Positions 11,727-18,691 of a stretch of DNA of 64,000 nucleotides are shown piece by piece. The notes under the pieces are model-generated. The model did no database searches, had not been told where the DNA came from, and was given only the letters and a program-made list of their open reading frames with translations. Each line of letters begins with the position of its first letter. Position 1 is the stretch's first letter. The DNA is taken from contig CAYGBT010000001.1 in assembly GCA_964348275.1 (NCBI GenBank), positions 1 through 64,000 of the forward strand, given 5' to 3'. This DNA comes from CSP1-5 sp964348275. Its GTDB lineage: Bacteria; Methylomirabilota; Methylomirabilia; Methylomirabilales; CSP1-5. A program made the translations under genes and the position numbers.

Positions 11727-12686
11727 ATGAGAGCAATCGTAACCAAGAAGTATGGGCCAGTTGAGGTGTTAGAGCACCGGGAAGTGGCGAGACCTGTCAT
11801 CACAGATGAGGAAATATTGGTTCAAGTGGTCGCCTGTTCGGTGAATCCAGTGGATTGGAAAATCAGAAGAGGAGATGCGAGGTTGTTGACCGGTCGGAAG
11901 CCGCCTAGAATTTTGGGATGCGATTACGCTGGGATCGTCGCAGAGGTAGGGGGACAGGTCACAAACTACAAGAGTGGAGATACCGTGTGGGGGATGGTGA
12001 ACGCATTGAGAGGGGGGACGTATGCAGAATTTGTCGCAGTGAAGAGAGAAGAAATCGGTCCGAAGCCCAACAACCTCAGCTTTGACGAAGCGGCGTCCAT
12101 ACCGTTGGTGGCGTTGACCGCATATCAATCGTTGGTTTACAAGGGACGGCTCAAGAAGGGCGATCACATTATAATCAATGGGTGTTCAGGGGGTGTGGGT
12201 CTTGCAGGATTACAAATTGCAAAGGCGCTTGAGTGCAAGGTCACTGGAGTCTGTAGCACCGATAATCTGCACTTAGCGAGAAAGCTAGGGACCGATGAGG
12301 TCGTTGATTATACAAAAGAAAATGTGCTTCGCACGGCAGAATCCTGCGATATTTTTTTTGACGCCGTCGCCAATCAATCGTTTTTCCGGGCAAAAACCAT
12401 GCTGAAGCCGGGTGGAGCGTACGTGACCACCGTGCCTTCGTTTCAATCGATGGTTATGGGTCCGCTGATCAACTGGGTCGGTACCAGAAAAGTGAAATAT
12501 GTCTTCGTCAAACCCAACGCACACGATCTGGCGATACTGAAGGAAATGGTAGAATGCGGGAAGGTGGTTCCTGTTGTCGAGAAAGTCTATTCTTTAGAGC
12601 AGGTTCGCGAAGCACATACTCGTAGTGAAACTGGACGAGTGGTGGGGAAAATCGTGTTGAAAGTCGCTTACGGGCAGCCGCGATGA
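11727..12686 (+). CDS. Zinc-less MDR-family quinone/enoyl reductase
   Basis: A 319-residue medium-chain dehydrogenase/reductase. The ATG at 11727 is preferred over a GTG at 11703 because GAGG lies 7 bp upstream. N-terminal GroES-like domain: SVNPVDWKIRRGDARLL, RILGCDYAGIVAEVG. The nucleotide fold opens at HIIINGCSGGVGLAGLQIAK, followed by VCSTDNLHLARKLGTDEVVDYT. Catalytic-zinc cysteines are absent, pointing to NADPH:quinone oxidoreductase or crotonyl-reductase-like activity. It overlaps the next gene by 4 bp (ATGA). Confidence 0.92.
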   Translation: MRAIVTKKYGPVEVLEHREVARPVITDEEILVQVVACSVNPVDWKIRRGDARLLTGRKPPRILGCDYAGIVAEVGGQVTNYKSGDTVWGMVNALRGGTYAEFVAVKREEIGPKPNNLSFDEAASIPLVALTAYQSLVYKGRLKKGDHIIINGCSGGVGLAGLQIAKALECKVTGVCSTDNLHLARKLGTDEVVDYTKENVLRTAESCDIFFDAVANQSFFRAKTMLKPGGAYVTTVPSFQSMVMGPLINWVGTRKVKYVFVKPNAHDLAILKEMVECGKVVPVVEKVYSLEQVREAHTRSETGRVVGKIVLKVAYGQPR

Positions 12687-13138
12687 CATGGACGCTTTCC
12701 TGGCTTCTGTTCGCATGGATCCTGATCTTTCTGATGGCGCCCGCCGAGGCTATAGCGGGTGAGCAGGATTTCCTCGCCGCGGCCAGGTCGACGCTGGCGT
12801 CCCAGGTCGAGCGCGGCCTCCCGGATGAGGAGATCGATGTGTGGCTCACCGACGTGATCGGGCGGGAGGTGGCGATGTCGTGGGGGATCAATGATTGCGG
12901 AGAGCAGACCGGCGATCCTCTCCGTGATGTGGAGCGAGATTTCCCGGTCTGTGGCGAGCTTGAGGCGACACTCGACCCGGGCCGTTCGGTCTATCTCTAC
13001 TTCAGCGTGGGGACCGAGAGTCTTGGGGTGCTCGACGGGCGAGACCTCTGGTTCGCTGGGATTCTGGAGTCCGGTGGCACGCTGACCTTTGAAAGCTTGT
13101 CCGCCCTGGCCGAACACCTCAGAAGCGGGCAGCGATGA
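12683..13138 (+). CDS. Exported hypothetical protein
   Basis: A 151-residue protein whose ATG overlaps the stop of the MDR reductase (ATGA), implying translational coupling. Signal peptide at residues 1-25 (WLLFAWILIFLMAPAEAIAG). The mature part is acidic with two cysteines (NDCGEQ, PVCGEL) that could form a disulfide. No known domain recognised. The repeat copy C region follows. Confidence 0.72.
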   Translation: MTWTLSWLLFAWILIFLMAPAEAIAGEQDFLAAARSTLASQVERGLPDEEIDVWLTDVIGREVAMSWGINDCGEQTGDPLRDVERDFPVCGELEATLDPGRSVYLYFSVGTESLGVLDGRDLWFAGILESGGTLTFESLSALAEHLRSGQR

Positions 13139-13292
13139 GCCGGCGGAAAAGCGGGCGGGCGGACGGCAAGTCCATTGGGAGTAACGGTGGGGTAGGGAAG
13201 CGATAGGGTGGCGGCATTGGCTCGCTCGCTGGAGAAGCACATGGGAAGGGCGCTAATCACACGGAAAGGGGCTTGGCCGAAGGCAATTCGGG

Positions 13293-13321
13293 TTGACAGG
13301 GGGTCGGGGTGACGGTACAAG
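13293..13321 (+). promoter_or_regulatory. Sigma70-like promoter of repeat copy C
   Basis: TTGACA at 13293-13298 and TACAAG at 13316-13321, spacer 17 bp. The same boxes and spacing occur at 7193-7221 and 9834-9862, while the spacer bases differ, which argues for selection on the promoter. Confidence 0.6.
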
Positions 13322-13327
13322 AGCCGT

Positions 13328-13446
13328 AAGGTGGAACCGGAGGTCGATATAGCAGCGCCGAGACCCCCTCCGGCACAAGCGACGGCGCATCAGAAAATCT
13401 TGACGCCCTCGGGTTGAAGTTTGCCCCCGGCGGGCGTTTTTGTTTT
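13328..13446 (+). ncRNA. Candidate small RNA, copy C
   Basis: Predicted transcript of about 119 nt. The core hairpin pairs CCGGAGG (13337-13343) with CCTCCGG (13367-13373), perfect over 7 bp, around a loop containing TCGATATAGCAG. A single-stranded stretch and the terminator at 13403-13445 follow. Arm positions relative to the promoter equal those in copy A. Confidence 0.42.
13403..13445 (+). terminator. Intrinsic terminator of repeat copy C
   Basis: ACGCCCTCGGG (13403-13413) pairs with CCCGGCGGGCGT (13426-13437), one bulge. It is followed by TTTTTGTTTT. Confidence 0.78.
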
Positions 13447-13510
13447 GACGGACACCGGTATCGCGGTTATATCAAATTACCAATGTCTGACCCCAAAAAT
13501 GACTTAGGTT

Positions 13511-13528
13511 ATAGGTTTAACAACCTAT
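13511..13528. promoter_or_regulatory. Palindrome overlapping a start codon
   Basis: ATAGGTT-TAAC-AACCTAT is a perfect 7-bp inverted repeat whose right arm contains the first two bases of the ATG at 13527. It could be an operator, or a hairpin limiting translation of the downstream gene. No Shine-Dalgarno sequence is evident. Confidence 0.35.
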
Positions 13529-13877
13529 GGCAAGCCCTCAGATAATAATTCTGGTCTCACTAGCTGGCGTCTCAATCGTCTATGCTTTTATATGCGACAT
13601 CCGGTTGTCTCGAAAGGCCAGTAAGCTCCGGAACTGGCTCCAGAAAGAGCGTCCTGAGCTTTGGTCGAAGTTGAATTTCTTTGCCAGAAATTGGAATGGT
13701 GGCCACCCAGGCGTAAAGCTACTCTATCGCATGAAGGTTGTTGGTCTTCCATGGTTTGATCACCAATGTGAACAATTACATGCATTGGAACGGAAGCTTC
13801 TTTGGGGGATCATAATAGGTGCGGTTTGCATAGGTTTGGCAATTGCAGGCTCCAAATTTTGGGGTTGGCAGTGGTGA
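13527..13877 (+). CDS. Small two-helix membrane protein
   Basis: A 116-residue protein with a transmembrane segment at about residues 5-24 (IIILVSLAGVSIVYAFICDI) and another near the C-terminus (LLWGIIIGAVCIGLAIAG). A basic, aromatic-rich cytoplasmic or periplasmic loop with several Trp lies between them. No family recognised. The start codon lies in the palindrome 13511-13528. Base composition is more AT-rich than its neighbours. Confidence 0.65.
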   Translation: MASPQIIILVSLAGVSIVYAFICDIRLSRKASKLRNWLQKERPELWSKLNFFARNWNGGHPGVKLLYRMKVVGLPWFDHQCEQLHALERKLLWGIIIGAVCIGLAIAGSKFWGWQW

Positions 13878-13941
13878 CACAAACGCGAATCTTTTGCACG
13901 TTTCGGGTGTAAATAGGGGCAAGTTTCCACTTTAGACGGGA

Positions 13942-14005
13942 TTGATGACAAGGGTGATCTGTGGGGTCCCAGCCAGGAGGACGCCATGAATGCTCTCAGT
14001 CCGTC
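13942..14005 (+). pseudogene. Remnant of lexA-like promoter and start
   Basis: In the gap 13878-14228. GACAAGGG, GGTCCCA, CCAGGAGG and ATGAATGCTCTCAGTCC line up with the promoter, ribosome site and first codons of the LexA-like gene at 16762 (GACAAGGG, GGTCCCA, CCAGGAGG, ATGAAGGCTCTCAGTCC). The frame encodes MNALSPS versus MKALSPK and then loses similarity. The palindromic operator is not kept. The rest of the gap shows no gene. Confidence 0.6.
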
Positions 14006-14228
14006 GGGAAAAGGGACCGGATACCTATCGAAGGCTAAGGGATTGATTGGGTTGCGGCGGAGTTGGAATTCTTTCGAAGAGGAGGGAGGGAGAAGTTTGG
14101 TAAAATCATACCGGGTTGCGCGTAGCGCCTCGCCCCCGTGCTCCGGAGGAGGAAGTTGACAGTGCGCTCGCCGTTGCGGTATTGGAACGGCCGTGGGTTG
14201 AACGCTCGTATCAGAAGGAACCACGACC

Positions 14229-14528
14229 ATGGATCAGATTATGTCGTCTAGCATCGTGACAGTGCTTCTCTGGGTCGGTGTCGGCGTGCTCGCACTCGTC
14301 ATGGCCGTGTGGATCCTGCGGTGGGTATTGGGCGTGAACGAAATCTTGAACGCGCTGCACGCCATCCGTGACGAGCTCCAAATCCTCCGCGACCAGCAGG
14401 TCGGTGCGAGACCATCTTCCACGCCCAAACCCGACGCGGCACGATCCGATGTCCCCCGAACCGAACCGTCCCCCCTCGATATGCCGATTCCGGATGATTG
14501 GCGCCTCGGCTGGCAAGACAAAAAGTAG
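14229..14528 (+). CDS. Single-pass membrane protein with short coiled coil
   Basis: A 99-residue protein. A transmembrane segment at about residues 8-33 (IVTVLLWVGVGVLALVMAVW) is followed by a helical stretch (EILNALHAIRDELQILRDQQ) likely to form a coiled coil, and a proline-rich tail. GAAGGA lies about 11 bp upstream of the ATG. No specific family recognised. Confidence 0.65.
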   Translation: MDQIMSSSIVTVLLWVGVGVLALVMAVWILRWVLGVNEILNALHAIRDELQILRDQQVGARPSSTPKPDAARSDVPRTEPSPLDMPIPDDWRLGWQDKK

Positions 14529-14678
14529 CGGTCGGGTCTCCGCTTGACTCATGTTCCCGGTAAAAAGCGGGCCGGAAATGAAAGCGCCCTCTGGGGGGTC
14601 ATGACTCGAGGGGGGTCTTGAGTGTCGCACCGAGGTTTCTGCTCAGGAAAAGGGGTCTCCATTTGCCTTGACACCAAC

Positions 14679-14725
14679 CGCCTGCCTCCTTAACCTGCTG
14701 CCATTCAAAAGGGAGTTCTTATCAC
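14679..14725. repeat. Short dispersed repeat (with 22603-22649)
   Basis: CGCCTGCCTC.TTA.CCTGCTGCC..(C/A)AAGAGGGAGTT-type sequence shared, with several differences, with 22603-22649. Read on the minus strand, both copies keep a peptide NSLL(N/D)GSRL(R/T)RQA, so they may be fragments of a gene or a mobile-element end. Nature unknown. Confidence 0.4.
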
Positions 14726-14727
14726 TC

Positions 14728-16494
14728 ATGCTTTCCACTGAAGCCGACGCCCGCTACCGCCCCGTGGTTATGGGTACCCACGGCATGGTGTCGAGCGGCC
14801 ATCCGCTGGTCTCGTTGATCGCCACGGAAGTCCTGAAGAAAGGTGGTAACGCCGTGGACGCCGGAATCACGGCCCTCTTTACGGCCATGGTGGTGGAGCA
14901 CACCCACCACAGCCTTGGCGGGGAGTCGGCGATCCTGTACTACTCTGCCAAGGACAAGAAGGTCTACGCCATCAACGGGGCGGGCCCGGCGCCTAAGCTG
15001 GCCACGCGCGAATACTTCGAGAAGCTGGGCACCATCCCCAACGAGGATAGTTTCCTCATTGCACCCGTCCCGGGCACGCTGGATGGTGCGGTCTTGACCC
15101 TGGACAAGTTCGGGACCCTGAACCTGGCCGATGCCATGCAGCCGGCGATCGACCTGGCAGAGAAGGGCCATCCCATTGACCACATTATGGTCAAGTGGAT
15201 CACCAACTCGAAGGCCTTTCTCTCGAAATGGCCGGGGTCGGTGAAGGCGTTCCTGCCAGGGGGGAATCCGCCCAAGCCCGGCGAGATCTTCGTGCAGCCC
15301 GAGTACGCTGCGACCCTGAACAAGATCCGGGATGGAGAGACTCAGATCCTGTCGAAGGGGCGGAGCGCGGGCATGCAGGCGGCTCGGGACGTCTTCTACA
15401 AGGGGGAGATCGCCCGTGCCCTGGACAAGTTCTCCCAGGAGAACGGCGGCCTCATCCGCTACGACGACCTGGCCAGCTACCAGGCTAAGATCGAGGAGCC
15501 CTGGAAAACGACCTACAAGGGCTACGAGATCTATAGCTGCGGTTCCTGGACCCAGGGCCCCATGATGCTCCAAGTCATGAACCTGCTGGAACCTTTCGAC
15601 ATGGGGAGCTTCAAGCACAATAGCCCGGAGTATATGCACGTGGTCATCGAGGCCTTCAAGCTCGGCTACATGGACCGCCACAACTTCTACGGCGACCCCT
15701 ACATGGTCAAGGTGCCGGCCAAGGGCTTGGTGTCCAAAGCCTACGCCGAGGAGCGGCGGAAGCTCATCGATCGAACCAGGGCGGCGATGGACATACCGGT
15801 CGGCGACCCCTGGAAGCACGAGGGAAGCGCTAGCCGACCGGCCAATCTGGGTCCGGTCCTGGCGCGCGGGTCAACAGCCACCGAGGAGCGAGAGCCGCGG
15901 GGCGACACCACCTCCCTGGTGGTCATAGACAAAGACGGGAACATGTTCTCGACCACCTCCAGCAACAACATGGGTGTCCGGCGGAGTGGCGTGACCCCCA
16001 CGGGCCTCGGCTTCGTGCTGAGCGGTCGGCTGCGCCAGTTCTCCCTGGATCCGCAGAACCCCAACGTCATCGCTCCGGGCAAGATTCCCCGAATCACCCC
16101 TACGCCTCACCTGGCCTTGAAAGACGGCAAGCCCTTCATGGCCTGGACCACGCCGGGTGAGGACGTGCAGACGCAAGCCAACCTCCAGGTGTTCTTCAAC
16201 GTCGTGCACTTTGGGATGGACGTGCAGACGGCGGTTGAGGTGCCGCGATTCCGCTCGCTCCACGGCCCGGCCCCCGAGTTCCCGCAGGAGATGCTGAAGG
16301 GCGAGGTCCGGGCAGAGCCCCGGATCGCGCCGGAGACCATCAAGGCCTTAGAGGGAATGGGCCACAAGATCCGGACTGAGCCTGACTGGGCCGAGCCGCG
16401 CGGAGGCATGGTCATCATCGTACGGGACGACAAGACCGGCGTCCTCTCGGGCGGGGCGGACCCGCGGCGGAGTTGCTACGTGATCGGCTGGTAG
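14728..16494 (+). CDS. Gamma-glutamyltransferase family protein
   Basis: A 588-residue Ntn-hydrolase; the ATG at 14728 is preferred to a TTG at 14668. N-terminal GMVSSGHPLVSLIATEVLKKGGNAVDA is the family's opening. Autocleavage would expose T394 in GDTTSLVVIDKDGN; the His usually following the Thr pair is Ser. SSNNMGVRRSG and the C-terminal GGADPRRSCYVIGW are family-typical. Such enzymes cleave gamma-glutamyl bonds, as in glutathione turnover, usually in the periplasm, yet no signal peptide is visible from this start. A 12-bp perfect hairpin follows. Confidence 0.93.
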   Translation: MLSTEADARYRPVVMGTHGMVSSGHPLVSLIATEVLKKGGNAVDAGITALFTAMVVEHTHHSLGGESAILYYSAKDKKVYAINGAGPAPKLATREYFEKLGTIPNEDSFLIAPVPGTLDGAVLTLDKFGTLNLADAMQPAIDLAEKGHPIDHIMVKWITNSKAFLSKWPGSVKAFLPGGNPPKPGEIFVQPEYAATLNKIRDGETQILSKGRSAGMQAARDVFYKGEIARALDKFSQENGGLIRYDDLASYQAKIEEPWKTTYKGYEIYSCGSWTQGPMMLQVMNLLEPFDMGSFKHNSPEYMHVVIEAFKLGYMDRHNFYGDPYMVKVPAKGLVSKAYAEERRKLIDRTRAAMDIPVGDPWKHEGSASRPANLGPVLARGSTATEEREPRGDTTSLVVIDKDGNMFSTTSSNNMGVRRSGVTPTGLGFVLSGRLRQFSLDPQNPNVIAPGKIPRITPTPHLALKDGKPFMAWTTPGEDVQTQANLQVFFNVVHFGMDVQTAVEVPRFRSLHGPAPEFPQEMLKGEVRAEPRIAPETIKALEGMGHKIRTEPDWAEPRGGMVIIVRDDKTGVLSGGADPRRSCYVIGW

Positions 16495-16502
16495 AGCGGA
16501 CA

Positions 16503-16543
16503 CCGGGCCGGGGGAGTAACTGGAGGGCATGCCCCCGGCCCGG
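16503..16543 (+). terminator. Strong hairpin after the gamma-glutamyltransferase gene
   Basis: CCGGGCCGGGGG (16503-16514) pairs perfectly with CCCCCGGCCCGG (16532-16543), loop 17 nt. No T-run follows, so it is a terminator-like or mRNA-stabilising structure rather than a classical intrinsic terminator. Confidence 0.55.
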
Positions 16544-16705
16544 CAAACCAAGGACAGGCTGACGGTCGGGTCTTGAATCTTTACAGTAGTGGTTTTGCTA
16601 CTTTTTATCAGTAACTTGGTTAATATTTTCTCGAAAAATAATTAAGTATTTAGCTGCCTATCTGCCCGACGACTTCTGCCGTTTCTCCCTCCTGCAATTT
16701 TCTGC

Positions 16706-16734
16706 TTGACAAGGGATAGATAACAGAGGTTATC
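16706..16734 (+). promoter_or_regulatory. Promoter with LexA-type palindromic operator
   Basis: TTGACA (16706-16711) is followed by GATAAC-AGAG-GTTATC (16719-16734), a perfect 6-4-6 inverted repeat that covers the spacer and the -10 region, 27 bp before the lexA-like ATG. The layout (half-sites split by 4 bp) resembles the Gram-positive GAAC-N4-GTTC class of SOS boxes. Autoregulation by the LexA-like protein is inferred. The region 16560-16705 upstream is AT-rich. Confidence 0.6.
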
Positions 16735-16761
16735 CATAAGGTCCCACCAGGAGGTGGCCCC

Positions 16762-17442
16762 ATGAAGGCTCTCAGTCCTAAGCAGCGCCAGGTGCTCGAA
16801 ACAATCCTCCGCTCGCTCCGGGAGCGGGGAATCCCCCCCGTCCTCGAGGAGATTGCCGAGGCGATCGGAGTCAGGAGCCGGTTTGGGGCCTTTCGTCACG
16901 TCCGAGCGCTCGAACACAAGGGCTACATCCGCCGCCTGCCGGGTCCCCGAGGCATTCAGGTCCTGAGGGACTCAGCCGGCAACCCGCTCCCCCCTGAAGA
17001 ACAGGTGGGATACCTCCCCGTGTACGATCGAGTGACCGCCGGGCCGCCGGTGCTTGCGCGAGAAGAGATCGTCGATTACGTCCCAGTGCCGGCCTTCTGG
17101 CTGGGCGGCGGCGAGGGTTTTGCCGTCAGGGTTCTCACCGATAGCATGGCTCCCACCGTGGCTCCCGGTGATATCGCCGTCGTGCGTCGGCAGCAGGCGG
17201 CCACTCCGGGGGATATCGTGGTGGCCCTCCTCGGGGACGAGGCGGTTCTCAAGCGCTTCGCGCGTGGGGTCGAGGCGATCCTCCTCCTCTCGGATAACCC
17301 GACCTACGCCCCCATGCGGTTGGCGCCGGGAAAAGCCCTTCGAGAGCCTCAGGATGAAGCCCTTCGAGAGCCTCAGGGCGAGGATATCCGGATCCTCGGC
17401 AAGGTGGTTGGTTTGCTCCGCCGATTCGACGGGGCAGTCTAG
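16762..17442 (+). CDS. lexA: LexA-like repressor/S24 protease
   Basis: A 226-residue repressor. An N-terminal winged helix (KQRQVLETILRSL, PVLEEIAEAIGV) binds DNA and a C-terminal S24 domain self-cleaves on RecA activation. Cleavage site A93-G94 (VTAGPP), catalytic S128 (TDSMAP) and K164 (AVLKRF) are all present, with the usual 36-residue Ser-Lys spacing. CCAGGAGG precedes the ATG. An insert of two 8-residue repeats (ALREPQDE, ALREPQGE) before DIRILGKVVGL comes from a 24-bp DNA repeat. First gene of the RecA-like/PolB cassette; probably its dedicated regulator, though it could be the cell's main LexA. Confidence 0.93.
   Translation: MKALSPKQRQVLETILRSLRERGIPPVLEEIAEAIGVRSRFGAFRHVRALEHKGYIRRLPGPRGIQVLRDSAGNPLPPEEQVGYLPVYDRVTAGPPVLAREEIVDYVPVPAFWLGGGEGFAVRVLTDSMAPTVAPGDIAVVRRQQAATPGDIVVALLGDEAVLKRFARGVEAILLLSDNPTYAPMRLAPGKALREPQDEALREPQGEDIRILGKVVGLLRRFDGAV
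17336..17383 (+). repeat. Two 24-bp REP-like units inside the LexA-like gene
   Basis: Units 17336-17359 and 17360-17383 share CCCTTCGAGAGCCTCAGG and differ only near their ends. Related CCCTTCGAC.AGCTCAGGG sequence lies inside the RecA-like gene (18154-18176), and degenerate copies lie in 18240-18360. The insertion keeps frame. Confidence 0.75.
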
Positions 17443-17545
17443 GTTCGGACACGGGGTATTCGGCCGGGCCTAGAGCTCTTGAGCACCCCGAGTGTCAGCG
17501 GTATCATCGAATTAGGAGGAATTTCTTTCCGCAGGGGTCTCCGAC

Positions 17546-18259
17546 ATGCTCCACCCGTCTCCCCGTAGGGCCGTCACTACCAGCAGTCCAGAGATCGGCG
17601 AGCTGCCCGGGGCAGAGCGTCTGCCGAGGCTCATCCAGGGCCTGTTCGCGTCCCCTCCGGAAGGCATGGTCGCCCTCATCCGTGGCCCCGAGATCGTGCT
17701 CTCCCTGGCGACCTTTGCCGCGGGGCTCTACGCCCTTCGGGGACACAAGGTCCTCTTGGTCGATGCGAGCAACAGCACCGATCCCTACATCGTCTCTCGC
17801 CTGGCCCTGGCCGCGAGGCAAGACCCTCAGCAGATTCTGTCCCGGATCCACATTATCCGCACCTTTACCGTGCACCAGTTGGCCGCGTTAGCCTTCCGCC
17901 GACTGGAGCCGCTTATTCGGAAACATGTTCCGGGGCTGGTGATCCTTTCAGGGGTGACCTCGCTCTTTGCCGACGCCAACGTCCCCCTCAAGGAAGCGCG
18001 ATGGCTGCTCCGGGAGATCGCGACCGAGGTGAAAAGGCAAGCCGAGATGGGGTGCAAGGTCCTGGTGGCCGCGGCGGAGGTGCCACCTGAGTCCGGGCGA
18101 AGGCATCTTTACCTCCCCTGGTTGCACGTGGCGGCCAGGAGTATCCGAATTGACCCTTCGACGAGCTCAGGGCAGGGCCTCATCTTTCGGCAGGAAAAAC
18201 CGTTTACGCGCCGGACCGAAATCCTCCCGGTCGACCAACTCGTTGCATTCCTGCGGTGA
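17546..18259 (+). CDS. RecA-like (ImuA-like) protein without P-loop
   Basis: A 237-residue protein with the core of a RecA/RadA fold: MVALIRGPEIVLSLATFAAG at the Walker A position, HKVLLVDASNSTDPYIVSRLA, and LVILSGVTSLFADANVP at Walker B. The GK(S/T) of a P-loop is missing, so ATP hydrolysis is doubtful. Position between LexA and a polymerase recalls ImuA, a RecA-like accessory of the imuA-imuB-dnaE2 mutasome; homology to ImuA itself is inferred. The ribosome site is modest (CAGGGG), with AGGAGG further upstream. Near the C-terminus a REP-like repeat is read through as PSTSSGQG. Confidence 0.7.
   Translation: MLHPSPRRAVTTSSPEIGELPGAERLPRLIQGLFASPPEGMVALIRGPEIVLSLATFAAGLYALRGHKVLLVDASNSTDPYIVSRLALAARQDPQQILSRIHIIRTFTVHQLAALAFRRLEPLIRKHVPGLVILSGVTSLFADANVPLKEARWLLREIATEVKRQAEMGCKVLVAAAEVPPESGRRHLYLPWLHVAARSIRIDPSTSSGQGLIFRQEKPFTRRTEILPVDQLVAFLR
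18154..18176 (+). repeat. REP-like palindromic unit inside the RecA-like gene
   Basis: A 23-bp unit of the CCCTTCGACGAGCTCAGGG type lies in frame. The 110-bp gap that follows (18260-18370) holds further degenerate units with GGTGAGC and TCGAAC halves, for example around 18250-18265 and 18310-18355. Confidence 0.6.
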
Positions 18260-18370
18260 GCATAGTCGAACCGTGAGGTGAACCATGGATCGAGCCGTGT
18301 AGGGTGGGCTCAGTCGAATCCCCTGCGGTGAGCTTAGGGTGAGCTTTGTCGAACCCCCAGGAGGTAAGTC

Positions 18371-18691
18371 ATGGGTCGAACCGTCATGAGCATCGTCCAG
18401 GCCTTTCAGCACGAGCGAGAGTCCTGGGGAAAGTTCCGCAGAGCACTCACGCGGGGTGACCGCGAGACCTTCGATCGTCTCTTCCAGCATGCCAGGCAGC
18501 ACGCTGCCGAGGCGGCGTACGCGTCGAGGCCCACCCCTTTCGAGGCGGTGGTGATGGCTATCTTATTGGAGCATGAGAAAGCACTCCAAGAGATCCGCGG
18601 CCGTCTCGACAAGCTCGAGGCAGGCCGCCTCGAACGACTCGAGGCAGCCTTGCATCGAGGGCAGGATGAAGAGCAGGGGATGGCTCTTTGA
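18371..18691 (+). CDS. Small helical protein of the LexA/PolB cassette
   Basis: A 106-residue protein of unknown family. CAGGAGG lies 6 bp before the ATG. The N-terminal half is helical and charged (FQHERESWGKFRRALTRGD, ETFDRLFQHARQHAAEAA). The C-terminal part (LEHEKALQEIRGRLDKLE, then RLERLEAAL) has a heptad pattern of a coiled coil. Its last 26 bp overlap the polymerase ATG in another frame, so translation is probably coupled. A bridging or regulatory subunit of the RecA-like/PolB complex is a reasonable inference. Confidence 0.72.
   Translation: MGRTVMSIVQAFQHERESWGKFRRALTRGDRETFDRLFQHARQHAAEAAYASRPTPFEAVVMAILLEHEKALQEIRGRLDKLEAGRLERLEAALHRGQDEEQGMAL

Larger units (their letters stand above)
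13215..13446 (+). repeat. Intergenic repeat, copy C (complete)
   Basis: In the gap 13139-13526. Contiguous upstream block (TTGGCTCGCTCGCTGGAGAAGC, read in two parts; GGCTTGGCCGAAGG), promoter, core and terminator, as in copy A. The best-preserved copy overall. Confidence 0.78.

Noticed and set aside
7130..13446. Integron cassette array with attC sites
   Set aside because: Single-gene units in one orientation separated by repeats look like an integron, and copy A contains a GTTGGGC core-site-like string. The other copies lack it, no complementary RYYYAAC partner was found, the repeats are too long, carry promoters and terminators, and no integron integrase is present.
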